A stretch of DNA of 5,243 nt, taken from contig JAFTKV010000009.1 of the NCBI GenBank assembly GCA_017453085.1, forward strand, positions 1 to 5,243. Direction: 5' to 3'. The notes below the pieces were generated by a model that was given only the letters and a program-made list of their open reading frames with translations, searched no databases and was not told the origin of the DNA. Within the stretch, counting starts at the first letter, position 1; the number at the start of each line of letters is the position of its first letter. Below are positions 4,690 through 5,243 of the stretch, in pieces. A program made the position numbers and the translations under genes. Origin of the DNA: Clostridia bacterium. Lineage in GTDB: Bacteria; Bacillota; Clostridia; Oscillospirales; CAG-272.

Positions 4690-5243
4690 TTAAGGCAGAA
4701 CCTTTTCCATAAAATGCGCGATAACCGCCTCTCTCAGCCGCGCAAGGTCTGCAGCGTAGCGGGGATCGTCGATGCAGTTTTCAAACTCACAAGGATCCTC
4801 CGCCGTATCGATCAGCTCGCGGAAATTCTCTCCGCGCTTCTGCACGTGGATATACTTGAATCTTCCGTCGGTCACCGCTACGAACCCCTCTCCCTCGGAG
4901 AAGGTGTAGGTGCGCTGCGAGGGCGTGTATAAGCTCTCACCTGCGGTTGGCTGCTCCGGCTTTGCCCCCGCCGCCTCCAGACAGGTGGGCAGGATATCGC
5001 AGGTATTGACCAGCGCATCCGAGACCGTCCCCGCTCCCCGTCCGTCGGGAAATTCGACGAATAGCGGCAGACTCCAGACCTCCCGATACGCGCAGTTATG
5101 CTTGCCCCATACGCCGTGATTGCCCAGCATCTCGCCGTGATCAGCGGTGAACAGGATCAACAGATCATCCCCGTACCGCTCACGGGCGGCAGCGACTACT
5201 TTCCCTACCATATCGTCGATCAGCAGCACGTTCGCATTATAGC
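4690..5243 (-). CDS. Sulfatase family hydrolase, C-terminal part (5' end outside window)
   Basis: This is the last 183 complete codons of a gene that runs in from beyond the right edge; the frame is open to 5243. Numbering from the first complete codon, LLIDDMVGKVV (6-16) is the conserved helix of formylglycine sulfatases and related alkaline-phosphatase-superfamily hydrolases. FTADHGEMLGNHGVWGKHN (31-49) holds the metal-binding Asp-His pair (D34, H35) and the active-site Lys-His (K47, H48). The end shows the usual 'VTDGRFKYI' strand and 'ELIDTAEDPCEFEN' segment. The family hydrolyses sulfate esters, or in some members phosphonate or phosphodiester bonds. The CxPxR or SxPxR formylglycine motif that would show whether it is an active sulfatase lies outside the window. 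It is convergent with the lipoprotein gene and shares its terminator, so it is probably a separate unit. Confidence 0.93.
   Translation of the reverse strand, partial: YNANVLLIDDMVGKVVAAARERYGDDLLILFTADHGEMLGNHGVWGKHNCAYREVWSLPLFVEFPDGRGAGTVSDALVNTCDILPTCLEAAGAKPEQPTAGESLYTPSQRTYTFSEGEGFVAVTDGRFKYIHVQKRGENFRELIDTAEDPCEFENCIDDPRYAADLARLREAVIAHFMEKVLP

Noticed and set aside
5227..5229. GTG as the start of the sulfatase gene
   Set aside because: The frame is open to the window edge and the upstream residues fit the conserved sulfatase helix, so this is an internal valine of a truncated gene.

Overview
The window looks like a chromosomal stretch from a Gram-positive bacterium of the class Clostridia, possibly a gut or rumen member of the Oscillospiraceae/Ruminococcaceae. 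This is an inference from the PcrA-type helicase with a C-terminal Tudor-like tail, the AGGAGG-type ribosome binding sites, the sigma-A promoters with an extended -10, and a type II lipoprotein signal. Base composition is moderately GC-rich in genes and AT-rich between them. No rRNA, tRNA, CRISPR array, insertion sequence or phage gene is visible.

Layout, left to right. Positions 1-176 are intergenic. They hold a strong leftward promoter for a gene lying off the left edge, a cluster of small inverted repeats, and the terminator of the helicase gene. Positions 177-2546 (minus strand) encode a complete UvrD/PcrA-type superfamily 1 DNA helicase of 789 residues. A 341-bp divergent intergenic region (2547-2887) carries a leftward promoter for the helicase and a textbook rightward sigma-A promoter (TTGACA, 17 bp, TATAAT, extended -10). 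It also has a direct repeat and an imperfect dyad next to the -35 box that could be regulatory. The rightward promoter drives a 201-residue protein with the KDPG/KHG aldolase fold (2888-3493). Fifty-one bases later comes a 365-residue lipoprotein with a HEFAH zinc-protease motif (3545-4642). A strong, probably bidirectional terminator (4652-4686) separates it from a convergent sulfatase-family gene (4690-5243, minus strand) whose N-terminal part lies beyond the right edge.

The point most worth attention is the aldolase-like protein. It aligns along nearly its full length with Eda-type KDPG aldolases, yet it lacks the Schiff-base lysine, the arginine and the threonine of the active site, and the TGG phosphate-binding turn. 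The whole predicted protein contains no lysine and no asparagine, although both neighbouring genes use these residues freely. It carries eight cysteines. It therefore cannot be a normal class I aldolase and may be a repurposed binding, regulatory or new enzymatic protein. It is expressed from a near-ideal promoter and is possibly co-transcribed with the surface metalloprotease-like lipoprotein. The helicase is a housekeeping neighbour with no evident functional link, and the sulfatase is probably a separate unit.
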